A stretch of 64,000 bases of DNA from Lotus japonicus (GCF_012489685.1 NC_080041.1:24293780-24357779), one strand, 5' to 3'; shown: positions 11,290-22,993, counted from the stretch's first letter. Notes: generated from the letters alone by a model not told the origin. Numbers and translations: made by a program.

Positions 11290-14200
11290 ATGAAGAAGGA
11301 AGAGGGAAGAAGAAAGGAAGAAGACCATGAAGCCGCCCTTGCCTACGGCGGCGCCGCTCGCTCCCTCCGTGGCCTCTGCCTCGACCTTAACGCCCCCTCC
11401 TCCGATCTCCACCACCACCGCTGGCCTCTGCTCGACCTCAACGCCCCCTCCCCCGATCTCTGTAACGCCCCGATTTCTCGAGTGTCACACAGTAAACCAA
11501 ACGTCACCATTTTCGTAAAGAATTTTCGCCGTTCAATTATTAATCTTGGTTTAATGACAAAAGTTCAATTATTGCGAAGGTTAAAACTTTACGAATAAAT
11601 TTTGCGGAATAATTAAGACATGCATTTCTGAATAAAATACTCGTAAATAAAGAAACTGTAATTCCAAATTACATAAATGAATCCTTGGGCTAAAACTCTA
11701 AGTCAACAATACATCAAAAGAAATCCCTAAAAATAAAAACTGATAAAAGATAGTTCAGCACCACGAACACTCAACCCCCAGCAAGGCAATATCAGTCAGT
11801 CGTCGAGCCAACCGCACTGTCTCTGGCGCTTCTTCACAGGAGCCCTGACCTCTGGTGCATCTCCATGCCCCTCCGTCTCGACATCCCTAGGTGCATCAGC
11901 TACTGCCACGTACCATGGAGCAAAGTCCTCCATAGGCTCAGCAGGAACTGGAAGGGACTCTAGAGGCGGAGCTGGAAAGTCGCCAATGCGTGCCCACCAA
12001 TCTGGTGCCCCGAACGCCCGTGAAGAACCCTCCTCTCCTACAGCCCGCTGTGGAGAGTTCGAGCAAGAACCCTCGTCTCCTGGATGCAAGAAGCGACAAG
12101 GTACAAAGGGCATCTTGACCTTGCCCCACTCCATGATCTGAGTCTCGACGACGTTCCCATGCCGGTCACGTCCCGTGATCGTAGCGCTGCCGACGTAGAT
12201 GCGACGTACCTGGGCAGAGTCGGTCTGCCAGGCGTTGTCCTTATGCTGGTCATGCAAATCTATCGTCCACGAGACCACTGCACTCTTGACCTTCACCATC
12301 TGCCCTCCCCCAGAATAACACATAAACAAATAACAGGGTCAGATCTCATGTTCTCATATAAACATTCACATATCCATGTAATTATCATAAATAACAAAAT
12401 TCAATAAGGGAAATTCTTAAGTTAAGTCACGGTCAGTCACCTAAGTTTTAGTTAGGCTAACGACCTCACCATTCACACAACCACCTCAACACCAATTGCC
12501 ATATTCACGATCATCCGCAGATGAACAATTCTCGGAGGGGACACACCGTACAACCCTCATTCATGTGGGGGGGGGCACACCGTCCGCCGGACACACCGTC
12601 CGTCCACAAAATCACAAGGTGACCGCAGTCAACTAAATCACGTGGGGACACACCGTACAACCCACAAAACACCCTCCCGTGCAAGTAACCGTTTGTCTCT
12701 AACGGTACCATCGTTCTCATGGTCCATAGTCCTCACTAGAACTATGTTCCAATTACATCACATTTTACTTGCAAGCGATTAAGTTCTCATTTCTCTTTGT
12801 TAGGGCTCTATTAGTCAACCTAGAGTCTTAACATCTTCACAAGACTTATACAACTTAATCACAGCACCAAAAGGAATTACAACTAGATGAGCGACCTTTT
12901 GGCAATAACCAAGTTAAGCATATATAAGCTATACTAAGCACTTAGTCATGTTCTCATGTATAGCAATACTTAAATCATAGCAACTTCACCAATCAAGCTA
13001 TCACATAAACTTGTGCTTGATATGGAAGTAAGAAAACTTGCCGAGGACCACAGAAATGGCTCGGCTGAACCCTAAAGGGCTCAAGGGTTTTCAAAACAAT
13101 TCCTTCCTTCCATCTCAACTTCACAAGTCAATGTCCAGCCAACAAACATAAGCATATACTCTCCAAAAATCTAGAATTGATCATGTTACAAATTGCTTGT
13201 TAAAATCATGTGAAAATCTAGGCAAATTTGGCATAAAATCATGGTTTTCATACATAAGACCTAGGGTCATTTGTCAAACATTAACCTACTGATCATGGCA
13301 TCACACAAGCTTCACAAATATGGTAAAAATTCCAGTAGCAATTAGAAACAATCAATACATCAAAAAGCTAAAGAAAAATCCACCAAAACCCAAGTTTTGG
13401 GCATGGCCGAGAGCTCCATAGCTCTAGGTTTCTCTTTTTTTTTTTGAAAAACATTTGGCCATCCTCTAGTCCATTGCACAGCAGCAAGAGATCATGCTAT
13501 TCATCATCACAATCAGCCCCAAGCATACAAAACAACGCAGAATTCGTTCTAGGCAAAAACATGGCAACATAGTCAAGTTTTGGCATCTATGACATGTAAG
13601 CATGGCATCAAGCTTTGATCATATTAGTGGCTGCACATATAACACAACCTAAGCATGCTTTCTACCCTCAACCCTCATACATCATCAACCAAACCAAACT
13701 CAGATCATAGGCATGCAAATCAAGGAAAAACCTTCATCATGTAGAAACCTAGACTCTACCCACTAGATCCACCCTTACCTTAGTCTTAGTGTTTTGAGAA
13801 GAATAGATGAAGATAAACGATTCAAAGAGGATGATCCTTGCTCCCTTCTCCTTGCTCGAAATCTCTTCCTCACCCTTTCTCCTCCACGGCTTCTTCTTCT
13901 TCTTCTTCTTCTTTTCCACGGCCTCCCTTTCTCTCTCTCTCTCACTCTCTCTTTCTTTCTTTCTTTTGCTGAATGTGTGATGAGAATGGAAGTGTGGAAA
14001 TGTGTTCTAACTCTGACCTTTTGATCTCTCAAAAAAACTGAAAAAATCTTCCCCTAATACCCTCAAACCCGCGGCCAATACAAGCCCATCTAGGGTTTTC
14101 AAAACTTTTCACCAATTTGAAAAAAGACAAGGCATTAATGGCTCATCATTCTCCATTATTCTCTTGACCAAAACTGATCAGCCATAACTAGGAGCCATAA

Positions 14201-14819
14201 TCTCTCAATTTTCCCCTTAACTCATGCAATCCTAGTGAACAAACACTCCTCTCCTTCCCTAAGTGAAATCGGCTAGCATACATCATGGGCTAGGTTTTCC
14301 TTTTCTCTTCTCCCTTCATAACTTGGTCCAAGCCCAACTAATTACCCTTCTAACTACTGATTAAGAGGATAAAATAAATCAAGGAAAACTCCTTCCCTTG
14401 ATTTTAAAGAAATAAATTCGGTATTAAGAAAATTCCTTCTAGCAAAATTGCTAGTACAATACAGCCTGACCTTCCGTCACTTAAACATGACTATCTCGGG
14501 CTACAGAGGTCGGAATGACCTGAAACCAACGAGAGAATTTAGCTAACTCAGAGAGCTACAACTCTCATGAAGGAAGTTTGTCAAGATTAGGTCTATAAGA
14601 CCTCTCAAAAATTTACACAACGTCACGGATAGATTAGCAAACTTCACTAGAAATTTCACTTTTATTCAATAAATCACTTAAGCAATACATAAGCAAATTT
14701 AGGGTCTTACAATCTCCACCACTACCGCTGTACTTTGCTCGACCTCAACGCCCCCTCCTCTGATTTCCACCACTACCGCTGGCCTCTGCTCGACCTCAAC
14801 GCCCTCTCCTCCAATCAAG
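11290..14819 (+). pseudogene. Exon-like unit with 16-residue LDLNAP repeats in the Mutator-like element
   Basis: From ATG 11290 a GC-rich frame runs to 11460, is interrupted by the solo LTR, and resumes in phase after 14716 to a donor-like AAG|GTCAG at 14819. The unit begins MKKEEGRRKEEDHEAALAYG and then has about four tandem copies of a 48-bp (16-residue) unit of the type LDLNAPSSDLHHHRWP. LDLNAP fits the DLN-x-x-P / L-x-L-x-L pattern of plant EAR repression motifs. Downstream (14820-15070) is an intron-like region with GGTTTGATTCTGGGTTT repeats. The source gene was not recognised. It may be a captured gene fragment or a low-complexity invention of the element. The ends are partly guesswork. 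Confidence 0.5.
11461..14711 (-). mobile_element. Solo LTR A, Tekay/Del-type Gypsy, 3251 bp
   Basis: It begins TGTAACGCCCCGATTTCTCG and ends GGGTCTTACA, with the 5-bp target duplication ATCTC on both sides (11456-11460 and 14712-14716). There is no internal domain, so it is a solo LTR. Orientation is inferred from LTR B, whose internal side is visible. The LTR length of several kb and the TGTAA...TTACA ends are usual for Tekay-type chromoviruses. Inside are a GACACACCGT(C/A)C repeat cluster (12536-12660), CTT and CT/TTTC microsatellites (13889-13968) and no supported gene. Confidence 0.85.
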
Positions 14820-16489
14820 GTCAGATTCCATTTCAATTTCTTCTTCATAACTTGTTTCTCAATTTCCCCCCAATTTTTGATTTTGGGTTTACATGGTTAT
14901 GTCTCATTGGTTTGATTCTGGGTTTGGTGGGTTTTGCAGGTGGGGTTTTATGAAAATTCAGCTGGTTTGATTCTGGGTTTCATGGTTTGATTCTGGGTTT
15001 GGTGGTTTGATTCTGGGTTTAGTGGTTTTCCAATCCAAGAGTATGTTTTATTTTGGTTTGATTCTGGGTTTAGTGGGCAAAAAAAAGAAGTTTTCCTTTA
15101 CAGTATACGAATGGATTTCCAATCCAAGAGTATGCTTGGCCAGCCTATGAAGCTTTCATCTTCATGTTCTATGCGTGTTTCTAGTTCTCAGTGGAAAGGT
15201 GGGCATCTTTTCTACTATTAATTGCTGCTGAAAATCTTGTTGATTGTATTGAAGGCAACTCAAGAAATTTTGCTGTATGCGTGGAAAACCTAGGGAGTTT
15301 AGTTAGTCAGATTGGAGGTAGTTTGGGGGTTCTGAAATTCAATTGCTTTGGGGGTGAAAATGTTTAAATTAGGGATTGGTTATAGGGATTATTAGATTAG
15401 ATTAGGTTAGATTATTAGATTAGTTTATTAGTTAGATTATTAGTTTGTTTAGTTAAGGATTATTAGATTAGGTTATTTATTAAGTTTTTAATTTTTTTTT
15501 CTGATTATTTAATTGAGTTGGAATTAAAAATAATTTTTTATTATTTTTTAATTAAAAAATAATAATAAAATCCACGTGGAATTTATGACTGGGATAAAAT
15601 TGAAGGCTGGCACACTTTGGCCTTAATTGAATTAAAAAAAATTCTAGGGACCAAATTTGATGCAAAAATTTTCTAGGCCCTGGATTTGATTCCCTTTACA
15701 ATTACATGAGCCTTCTAATGTATTAAGCCTAATTTATTAGTAGTTATATTTATTTGTTCACATAAATCCGACAAAATAAGCTGTTAATAAATTTTATTTC
15801 AGATGGGAAGGAAACATTGGTCGTCAAAAGAATCAAATTGATTTGTGGCGGATCAAACTTGACGAACTGAGAGCTGAAGACATGAGTTAGTTATGCTAGT
15901 ATTATATTATTTTGATATCTTGTCTCAACCATTTTATGTTTATGTTCTTAATTTTTTTCGTCTAATTTGGATGTGTACTTTGTGTGGATGCCATACCCAG
16001 TTCATGTTATAAATTCCCTACCGGAACGGTGTCGGCAAAGCATGCACTTGTGGAGATTAGTTGTGCCAATGATATGCTACACCTTTGTTGAGTGGCACCA
16101 ACCGGATAGAGCCTTGCAACAGTTTGGCATGTTTCAGCCGGTCCCTGACCCACCATATCAAATTGATGAAATGCATGACATTTCCTTGTTGGGGAAGGAA
16201 CAGGAAGATTGAGTTACAGCCATGATGCCCTTTATACATATGTGGGGGCAAAGACACCACACGACGATTAAGCAACCCCTCGTTAATACGTTAGCTGGCC
16301 CAAACGACCGATGCATGATGTGGTACGCCGAACATTCCATTCGTTGGCTGACGCGTCAGAGTGCGAGAAGAGGGCAAGGCTCGAAACAGGTGGAGTCGTC
16401 TCTGAAAAAGATATGGACAAGGCTCGTAACCTGCACATTTTAAAACAAATACAATCAACTTGACATTTAACCAATTCAAGTTTGAATAA

Positions 16490-16722
16490 ATGAAGATACA
16501 CATGTGGCTTACCCATATTGATCAGGTCAAGTTTGTGCTTCACGTTCTTGAACTTACGATTAAAATTGCTGGCAATGTGGCAGATGCAACAAACATGATA
16601 AGCGTTTGGTGGTTGCCACCCGTTAGCGGGATTGTGTACTGCCGCCTTGATGCAGTGTGTCTGTCAGATTTCAAACATATACCCTATTTTTTGGTGACCT
16701 TCATACGTATCAAACGTAGAAA
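16490..16722 (-). pseudogene. Mutator transposase fragment (MULE domain C-part)
   Basis: Read on the minus strand from about 16715, one phase gives EGHQKIGYMFEI, a stop, then AVHNPANGWQPPNAYHVCCI and CHIASNFNRKFKNVKHKLDLINM. This matches the stretch following the catalytic MULE domain (NGW..P.A.H..C..H...NF...FK). It has one in-frame stop and is cut by the Tekay LTR at 16724. It converges on the PMD gene. The two together resemble a transposon carrying both a transposase and a PMD gene. Left limit uncertain. Confidence 0.7.
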
Positions 16723-16723
16723 C

Positions 16724-19700
16724 TGTAACACCCCGATTTCGGTGGCGTCACTTTAGTAACCAAAAGTAAACTTAATGCGGAAATACGTGAATATTTTTTT
16801 TCGATATAATAACTAAGACAAGACTGAATTAAATAAAACCCAAATGCGAAAAGCAATAAAACTATTATACAATATATATTTACAACCCCCGCTGTAAGTA
16901 CCCAACCTCGTCACGAGTGACCTCCAGTGACGGAAAGTAGTAGAAAAGAACGCCCGTAGGCAAAAGGTATAATCCAAAAGAAAGGTTAGGTGTCTGCAAC
17001 ACTGTCCCTCAAAATAAGAATAAGTCAGCCCAGATGGCCTAAAACAAGACCTCTTAAGTCCAACCAACTCTCTGTGATTCCCGTAAAGGAACCACACAAA
17101 AAGCTATAGGTGGGAAACTACCCTGTCCCCAAAGAAAACAAATGATGTTCAGAGCTAAGACTCTACTCCTACACTAATCCCATCTCGAGGAGCTCACACC
17201 AGCACTAAAACCTACATGCTAGCATGATCGTCGTCCGAATTCGAAATCCAGAACGACCTAGTCTATGTACACCATCCGTCCTCCGCTCGCTATCGCGATG
17301 CGCTCCTGTTCCAGCATCCCAACTCTAGTTTCCCCCGAAGGGTGAACCGTCGTGAACCAGTCCGCCAAAGACATCTGACAAAGGACGTTTGTCCGCCAAA
17401 GCACACACAGAAGACGCGAGGGTCAACTCCAAAGAATTACATAAATAATAGCACCAATAGATATAGATAAGAGAATAGCCACTTAGGCTTATAGCTAGGG
17501 ATAACATCCTAGGGTTGCATATTCCATAATGAACTTAACAGCAATAATAACAATTAACATGTTTCAAATAGGATTAACAAATAACAATCACACTCGACAA
17601 CTAAATCAGTATGCATGAATGCAGGATGATTAGTCAAACAACGTCTCCGACTCTCACTCGACACGTCGCCACGTGTTCTAGGTAAATTAAAGTCTCTAAA
17701 AGCTTACCCTAAGGTAAAGTCGATTCTGCGACAAAAGACACTTCTTCACATCAACATAGTAACTCATGATGATCTCCGGATCATCCGACTCATCTCAATC
17801 CGATGGTCACAACTGCTCAACAAGCAAAGAGTATCACATACTCGGAAACTACCGGTTTCCCGGACTTATCCCCAGGATAGCCCAACAATTAGGCATGTCA
17901 AGTCGATCCAACCCCTTGGGTTGAACATACGGACTCGCACACGCAACTCCCACAATTAGGCATGTCGAGTCGATCCAACCCCTTGGGTTGAACATACGGA
18001 CTCGCACACGCAACAAATGACAACGCCAAGTCGGTTCACTCAAAAGAGTCGAACATACGGACATTGCGCGTGTCCAATGACTATCGCCGAATTGATCCAA
18101 TCCATCGGATTGAACATACGGATCCGCGCGAGTCGAAAGGTTATCGCTGAATCGATCCAATCCCTCGGATTGAACATACGGATTCACGCGAGGTAAAATG
18201 GCAATCGCTGAATCGATCCAATCCCTCTGATTGAACATACGGACTCACGCGTGCCTGAGTGACTACCGCCGAATCGATCCAATCCATCAGATTGAATATA
18301 CGGATTCGCGCGTGTCGAAAAGTTGTCGCTGAATCGATCCAATCCCTCGGATTGAACATACGGATTCACGCGAGGTAAAATGGCAATCGCTGAATCGATC
18401 CAATCCCTCTGATTGAACATACGGACTCATGCGTGCCTGAGTGACTACCGCCGAATCGATCTAATCCATCGGATTGAATATACGGATTCGCGCGTGTCAA
18501 CAATTATTGCCGAATCGGCCCAACCCGTCGGGTTTGGACATACGGATTCGCGCCACAAAGTCGAAGATACACCCAACAACATAGCTGCTCCAACAGCACA
18601 ACCACAATAGCTGCTCCAACAGCACAACAACAAACGCTGCTCCAACAGCACCACAACATCTACATACTCGAAGCCCCTCATCTTTCTCAATACTGGGATC
18701 CGACGACACTTCTCGTTTTCCAAAACTATGATTTGCATCCAAAGCTTCCTTCCGAGATTATTACCATTACTTAAAGATTTAGAGGTTGTTTAATGTCTTA
18801 TGAGTTTTCTTTACAAAATAATTATCCTTTTAGTCTTATCGCGAATCCTATAAGTTCTCGGGATCTCCTAATCCCCAAATGACTCCAGAGAATGTCTCGA
18901 TCCATAAACATCATAACAAGGCCCGAATCTCATTCGTCCTTTCAAGCTTCCTCAAAACTCTCAAAATAAAATCGGCATGACCTGCCCGCTTTTCTCACCG
19001 TTCAGAAACTCAGATTCCAGTACAGAGCATATTCAATTCATCACAATCAACAACATGTCATATATCGATAAATCGCATCATAAACACTTAGCACTTAGCA
19101 TATAAAGCATGCACCACACATCCTAGATTACCCACATAACACATAGCATGTAAGTCAATCTCAAAAACATTCAGTAGATGAATCATCTACATTGTCAGCC
19201 GAAGCCTCAGAAAACATTTTCCAATCACACACAATTCCAGTGCATAAACAGTAAACAATGTCGAAACATCGACCCTAAGCATTAACTAGAGATTCAGTGA
19301 GGAGCCCTCACCTGTAGATTCTCCAGGACGATCTCCTAACACTTGTTCACAATCAAAGGCTTGCTCCTCTGGGAATTCCTCAAAATCACCTTTAGAGCAA
19401 AACCACAGAAATACTATCAGAATCTATCGAAAACTAAGCTATCGATACTTACTAAGGTTACTCGAAGTAATCTATACTCTAAGGTACGATAATCTAGCGC
19501 GAAAAGACAAGTTTTCGGAAAAGGAAATTTTCCTCTTCCCCCCTAATAGGGCTCGGCCACTTTGTGCAATTAGGAGACTCGATTTTTCTTCGATCAAACT
19601 TGGTTCCTATGCTATTATAAGCCGTAACTAAGGGTATTCTGAACTCAGAAAAAATTATCGGATCAAAAACTGTCGCAGGGGTATTTTGGTCATGATTTTT

Positions 19701-20969
19701 AACTTAGAATTTTCAAAACTGAAATCCCAAAAATAAAATTTTGCAGGGACGTCACCAACGACGTTTATGACAACTAATCCTACTAGCACTAAGCTAAGGC
19801 GATAGTTTTCAGCCTAAAGGTTGAAGCTTTACACCAAAAACTCCAAAAATGGGTATTTTAGGTTCAAATTGATTCCGGCGGAATTCCGGCGACATAACGG
19901 AAAATCTAACCCGGCAGAAGTGATCTTGGGCGCATAAGGAAGAGGTTTAGAATCAGAAATGAAAGATTCAGGATAGTTTTGCAAAAACCCATAAACTATC
20001 CACTCAGAAAACTCTACAGAAAAGCTATGGAAAAAGCGATCGGAGGTAAGGATTAGCGACTATACCTCGAAGCCTTGAAGTAGCAACTGATTGATCGACG
20101 ATCAAGCAAGAAATGAACAAAAGCTCTTCTTCCTTCTTCCTCTTAGCAAATTCGCAGGTTTTGGAGAGAAATGGTGGAAATTTGTGATATTTTCTCATTT
20201 CTTGGCTATATATAGAGGTTGGCAAAACGCGGTAAAATGAAAGTTTCGCGAATCTGATTTTTCCGGCTTCATTCTCCATGAATTCTAAGATAGGTTTTGG
20301 CGAAAGAATTCCAAAACTAAAATGAGGTCTCCTTATATTTTAGGTGACTAATGCAAAGTCGGTGTAAAACTATTTTACCCGATAAGTTACTTTTTGCATC
20401 GAATGTCGGAATGGAAAACTTCCTTCTGAAGAAAGATTGAAATCATCAAGAGAAATGGGTGTACGCGTGTAGAATCTTCATTTGAAGCTCTGAATAGAAA
20501 AAGTCTTCATTGACGGTTGATTCTAGGGTTTTGAAAAACCAGGGATTCGGTTTCGGCAAACTTCCGATGATTGGAATCAGACGTTCGTAGATCCTAGAGT
20601 TTCGCCTCGAAATGATTGTGATATATGGAAAAAGAGAAGTTCTAATATTTCTCTAAAGATTTTTGGACTAAATTCCTACAGTGTTCCAAAGCTGGAAGTT
20701 TGTTGGAAATTATATTCCTATAGTGTTCCAAAGCTGGAACATAGTTTTGTTTCCTAAGGTTCTTGTCCTAGGTTTTTAAAGCGAATATTAGTCGTGCTAT
20801 AACTTAAATCGACTTCGATACAATCCTTTGACTTTTCCTGAACTTTCTCCTTCATAAATATATTTCATTTAATAAACTTTCGTTCAGGTTTCCCTTCACA
20901 TTACATCAACCCTAATCGTGAATAAGAAGTTTATTCACTTAGCATAAACTTAAAAACTCGGGCCTTACA
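16724..20969 (-). mobile_element. 3' LTR (LTR B) of a truncated Tekay-type chromovirus, 4246 bp
   Basis: The plus strand begins TGTAACACCCCGATTTCGGT and ends GGGCCTTACA. Immediately beyond the end, read on the minus strand, lies a purine-rich tract with TTCGAGGACGAAACTTTC, preceded by a chromodomain reading frame: the normal order chromodomain - polypurine tract - 3' LTR. This fixes the strand as minus. The expected duplicate of the left flank GAAAC is absent at the right end, as expected when internal sequence follows. Apart from tandem repeats (17885-18650) and weak RNA-promoter-like AT tracts there is nothing coding; the minus-strand frames over the minisatellite are artefacts of the repeat. 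Confidence 0.82.
17885..18560. repeat. Minisatellite in LTR B: ~60-bp units, ~180-bp higher-order unit
   Basis: About eleven units share GAATCGATCCAATCC..(T)CGGATTGAACATACGGA. Two leading units of about 73 bp (from 17892) contain TTAGGCATGTC(A/G)AGTCGATCC. The later part shows a three-unit period of about 180 bp, since 18141-18320 and 18321-18500 are nearly identical. Each unit has a dyad ATCCAATCC...GGATTGAA able to form a hairpin. A second short repeat AGCTGCTCCAACAGCAC(A) follows at 18582-18650. Noncoding. Confidence 0.85.
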
Positions 20970-22096
20970 TTACTACCCTCCAAAAAGAAAGTTTCGTCCT
21001 CGAAACTTAGGGTTCAGTAAAAGCTCTGACTATTGTTCTTGATCTTTTCCTCTAACTCCCATATGGCATCGTCTGTGTCTTTGTTCCAAATAACTCTTAC
21101 TAAAGCACTCTGCTTTCCCTTCGATTGTTTCACTCTTCTAGTCCCAATGTTGACCAACAGCGGCTCAACAGACATATCATCTTTCAACTTGCCGAGGTTT
21201 AACTACAATCATCAATGATGACACCACTAAAACTCTTACTCAAATATGATCTTCAGCTTCCAAAGTCGATCTTTACCCTAAGATTCTCATTCCACTTAGC
21301 AAAATTCACTTTGCTAATCTCTATCAAGCATCACCGAAATCCATGACAAAGTTCCATTCACTATTAGACTCTGAGTAGCTTGTCCAAATATGATGACTTC
21401 AAGTACTCATCTTAATGCTAACACTTTCCTTCTTGTAACTTGATTACCATCTCGTCGATAAACTTCTCAATCTCCCAATCAAATTATGACAAACTTCAAG
21501 TCCTACATACTTATGACAAGAATTAATATACTTAAGACCTAAACCTTTTCCAAGTTCTGGATCTCTGATGCTCGGTAACTCTTCAACATTTCCTAAAAGA
21601 ATATTCCTCTCTTCAAACTACAACTCCTTCGCAAGGAAGACAAATACTTAATGAGAACTTTTTCCTCCCAAACTCAACTAATCTTCGATCAACTCAAGTT
21701 AATCTTACCAATCCTTCTATCGAAGTCCATATCCAGCTGTGATTCCGAATATCACCCCCTCAATATTAAGTTGATCAGGCCTAATACATCGAAGGTGGGA
21801 ATTTAGAAAAAGCCCACTGGAACAGTCAATGAGTTCCTATCATCCAGTAGTCGCAAATATCTTGATATTAAATCTTCAATGATGTCTCTACGGAACTACA
21901 CACCCTCGACATCATACGTATACTATCCATGAGGAATCTCCCTGAGATTCATTCTTCAGCTTCTACCTTCCTTATAATCGCATCGGCGCAATACTACTTT
22001 CTAGGCTTAGTGGGTTATTCTAAACCTCGTGTAACTTCTATAGTGGAAACACGAGTAGCAGTCAAATAAACTTTTGTAGGTGTAATAACTATAAGG
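20970..22096 (-). other. Collapsed internal region of the Tekay-type element
   Basis: This lies between LTR B and gag, where about 3-4 kb of protease, RT, RNase H and integrase would be expected. Only the chromodomain end (21014-21201) is readable. The remaining 0.9 kb shows no convincing pol motif in any phase. The element has therefore lost most of pol. Nothing else is seen here. Confidence 0.55.
21014..21201 (-). pseudogene. Chromodomain remnant of the Tekay-type integrase
   Basis: On the minus strand an open phase ending at the TGA 21014-21016 reads NLGKLKDDMSVEPLLVNIGT, then VKQSKGKQSALVRVIWNKDT and DDAIWELEEKIKNN. The pattern (E)P..I...R.....K....VLVRW......ATWE.E is the chromodomain that chromoviruses carry at the integrase C-terminus, thought to guide insertion to heterochromatin. 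It ends about 45 bases before the 3' LTR, the normal place. No integrase core is readable upstream. Confidence 0.75.
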
Positions 22097-22948
22097 TCAA
22101 AGCTTAGACAGTATAAATAAGTTAGGTGTGTTTGCACACGCTACGAGAGTAATGGAATATATTATACTGAAATGAGAAGGAATGGTTAGAAGGTTACCAT
22201 CGTTCTTGCGCTCTCCTCTGACAAACCCCTCAGCTCTCTCACCGTCCATGGTGTAAACTCTTGCTTTAGCAGCAGGACGCTTTCCACGAGCAGTGTTCAC
22301 GGTTGGCTCCGTCTTGGGTGCTCTGCACTGACCGGCAGTGTGCCCCATTCTGTTACAATTAAAGCATTTGGGCCTCTTGTCGGAACACGCATTAACATAA
22401 TTCCCCGGCTCCCCACATCTGAAACACGACACTTGTTTCCTTGCACCTCCAGCTATGGCAGGAAACTTGCCCTTCATCTTCTTGTCAGACGATCCCGCCT
22501 GAAACGTCTTACAGCTCACGGCCAGATGCCCTATCTGGTTACAATTGAAACATCGAGGCCCTTGGCCCAGACATGCTTTAGCATAATGCCCGTTCTTTCC
22601 ACACTTGAAACATGTCACCTCTGGGTGTGCTGATTGGCTTCTTGCCCCTGGAGTGGCAGTAGTCGAAGACTTAAAAGATCTTGGGGTAAAACCCCTCCCC
22701 TTCGGATGCTGATATGGCCCCAACTGACGGTACTCCTGAGAACCTGACCTCACTGGTCCTCCAGTTCCAGCTCGGTCCAACCTATTTTGCTGATACTTGG
22801 ACGCCTCGATTAGCGGTTGAGGTTGCTCACGTGTGGCCTCCTCCGCGTGTCTGTAAGCGTCCTCAGTAGCCTGGTTCATCATTGCTTCAATCATTGTAGC
22901 TATCGCCTTTGCCATACGATCAGGGCTTACCATCCTATGCTTAGTCAA
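22097..22948 (-). pseudogene. Tekay-type gag C-terminal part with four zinc knuckles
   Basis: A minus-strand frame of 283 codons without stops. The N-terminal two fifths are QN/P/R-rich linker (RSGSQEYRQLGPYQHPKGRG). Four CCHC-type knuckles then follow: CFKCGKNGHYAKAC, CFNCNQIGHLAVSC, CFRCGEPGNYVNAC and CFNCNRMGHTAGQC. In the third the zinc-ligand His is Asn. After KARVYTMDGERAEGF, the normal gag-protease junction, sequence similarity ends. The upstream gag domain is missing: the frame starts at a breakpoint near 22950 where plus-strand Tat sequence begins, so the shown start is not a true initiator. Gag binds genomic RNA in the particle; this copy is truncated. Confidence 0.8.
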
Positions 22949-22993
22949 ACAAACAGTTAGTACTCATCACAAGAGAGTTCTATACCGGAACAT

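Larger units (their letters stand above)
10966..15729. mobile_element. Mutator-like element, 4764 bp, inside the PMD intron
   Basis: Terminal inverted repeats of about 135 bp begin GGCTTAATACATCAGAAG on the left and, reversed, GGCTTAATACATTAGAAG on the right. They share AATTGTAAAGGGAATCA and TTAATTCAATTAAGG. The perfect 9-bp target duplication TAATTTATT lies at 10957-10965 and 15730-15738. The ends resemble those of the element at 1304-2439 only in the first bases (GGCTTAA). There is no transposase. The interior carries a small coding-like unit with LDLNAP repeats and is itself split by a solo LTR (11461-14711). Confidence 0.92.
10126..16392 (+). pseudogene. Plant mobile domain (PMD/MAIN-type) gene, decayed and split
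   Basis: The frame opens at 10126 (MADEGVVTLGPRNTTLL) and enters the plant mobile domain: AYVRQAGFYKAALAG, LISVLVERWRPETHT, then after a frameshift near 10400 LGLNIDGQPVTGVTWCDW, and further on AAEAQFAARAFILRLIDTF-like and TYSWGSAVLATFYHELCHA segments. In-frame stops follow HMPFGE and VAF, and another TGA replaces an expected Trp codon at 16210. Exon 1 ends GCAGAAAG|GTATGC at 10947. Exon 2 starts after TTTCAG at 15803 (WEGNIGRQ...NQIDLWRIKL). A third block (15967 on) reads VWMPYPVHVINSLPERC, TFVEWHQPDRALQQFGMFQP, and continues past the TGA to about 16392. PMD proteins are found both as host nuclear factors and inside Mutator-type transposons. Here the convergent Mutator transposase remnant at 16490 favours a transposon-borne copy. 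A 4764-bp Mutator-like element occupies its intron 1. Not functional. Confidence 0.8.

Noticed and set aside
11796..12329. 177-codon minus-strand frame in solo LTR A (MFMCYSGGGQMVKVKSAVVS...)
   Set aside because: Open but inside a solo LTR and without any motif. Long open stretches with moderate GC occur in this LTR zone, and the corresponding LTR D region is not open. Not supported as a gene.
17849..18420. Minus-strand frames of 70-130 codons with repeated MFNQRDWIDSA-type peptides
   Set aside because: They are translations of the LTR minisatellite; the repeats have no conserved start and the frames end irregularly.
17885..18650. Possible CRISPR-like array
   Set aside because: The repeats are contiguous and diverged, without unique spacers, and the context is a plant retrotransposon LTR.
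21960..22060. Plus-strand FLGLVGY-like words suggesting an RT connection motif
   Set aside because: Only a few residues match, with no supporting RT or RNase H motifs on that strand nearby; probably chance.
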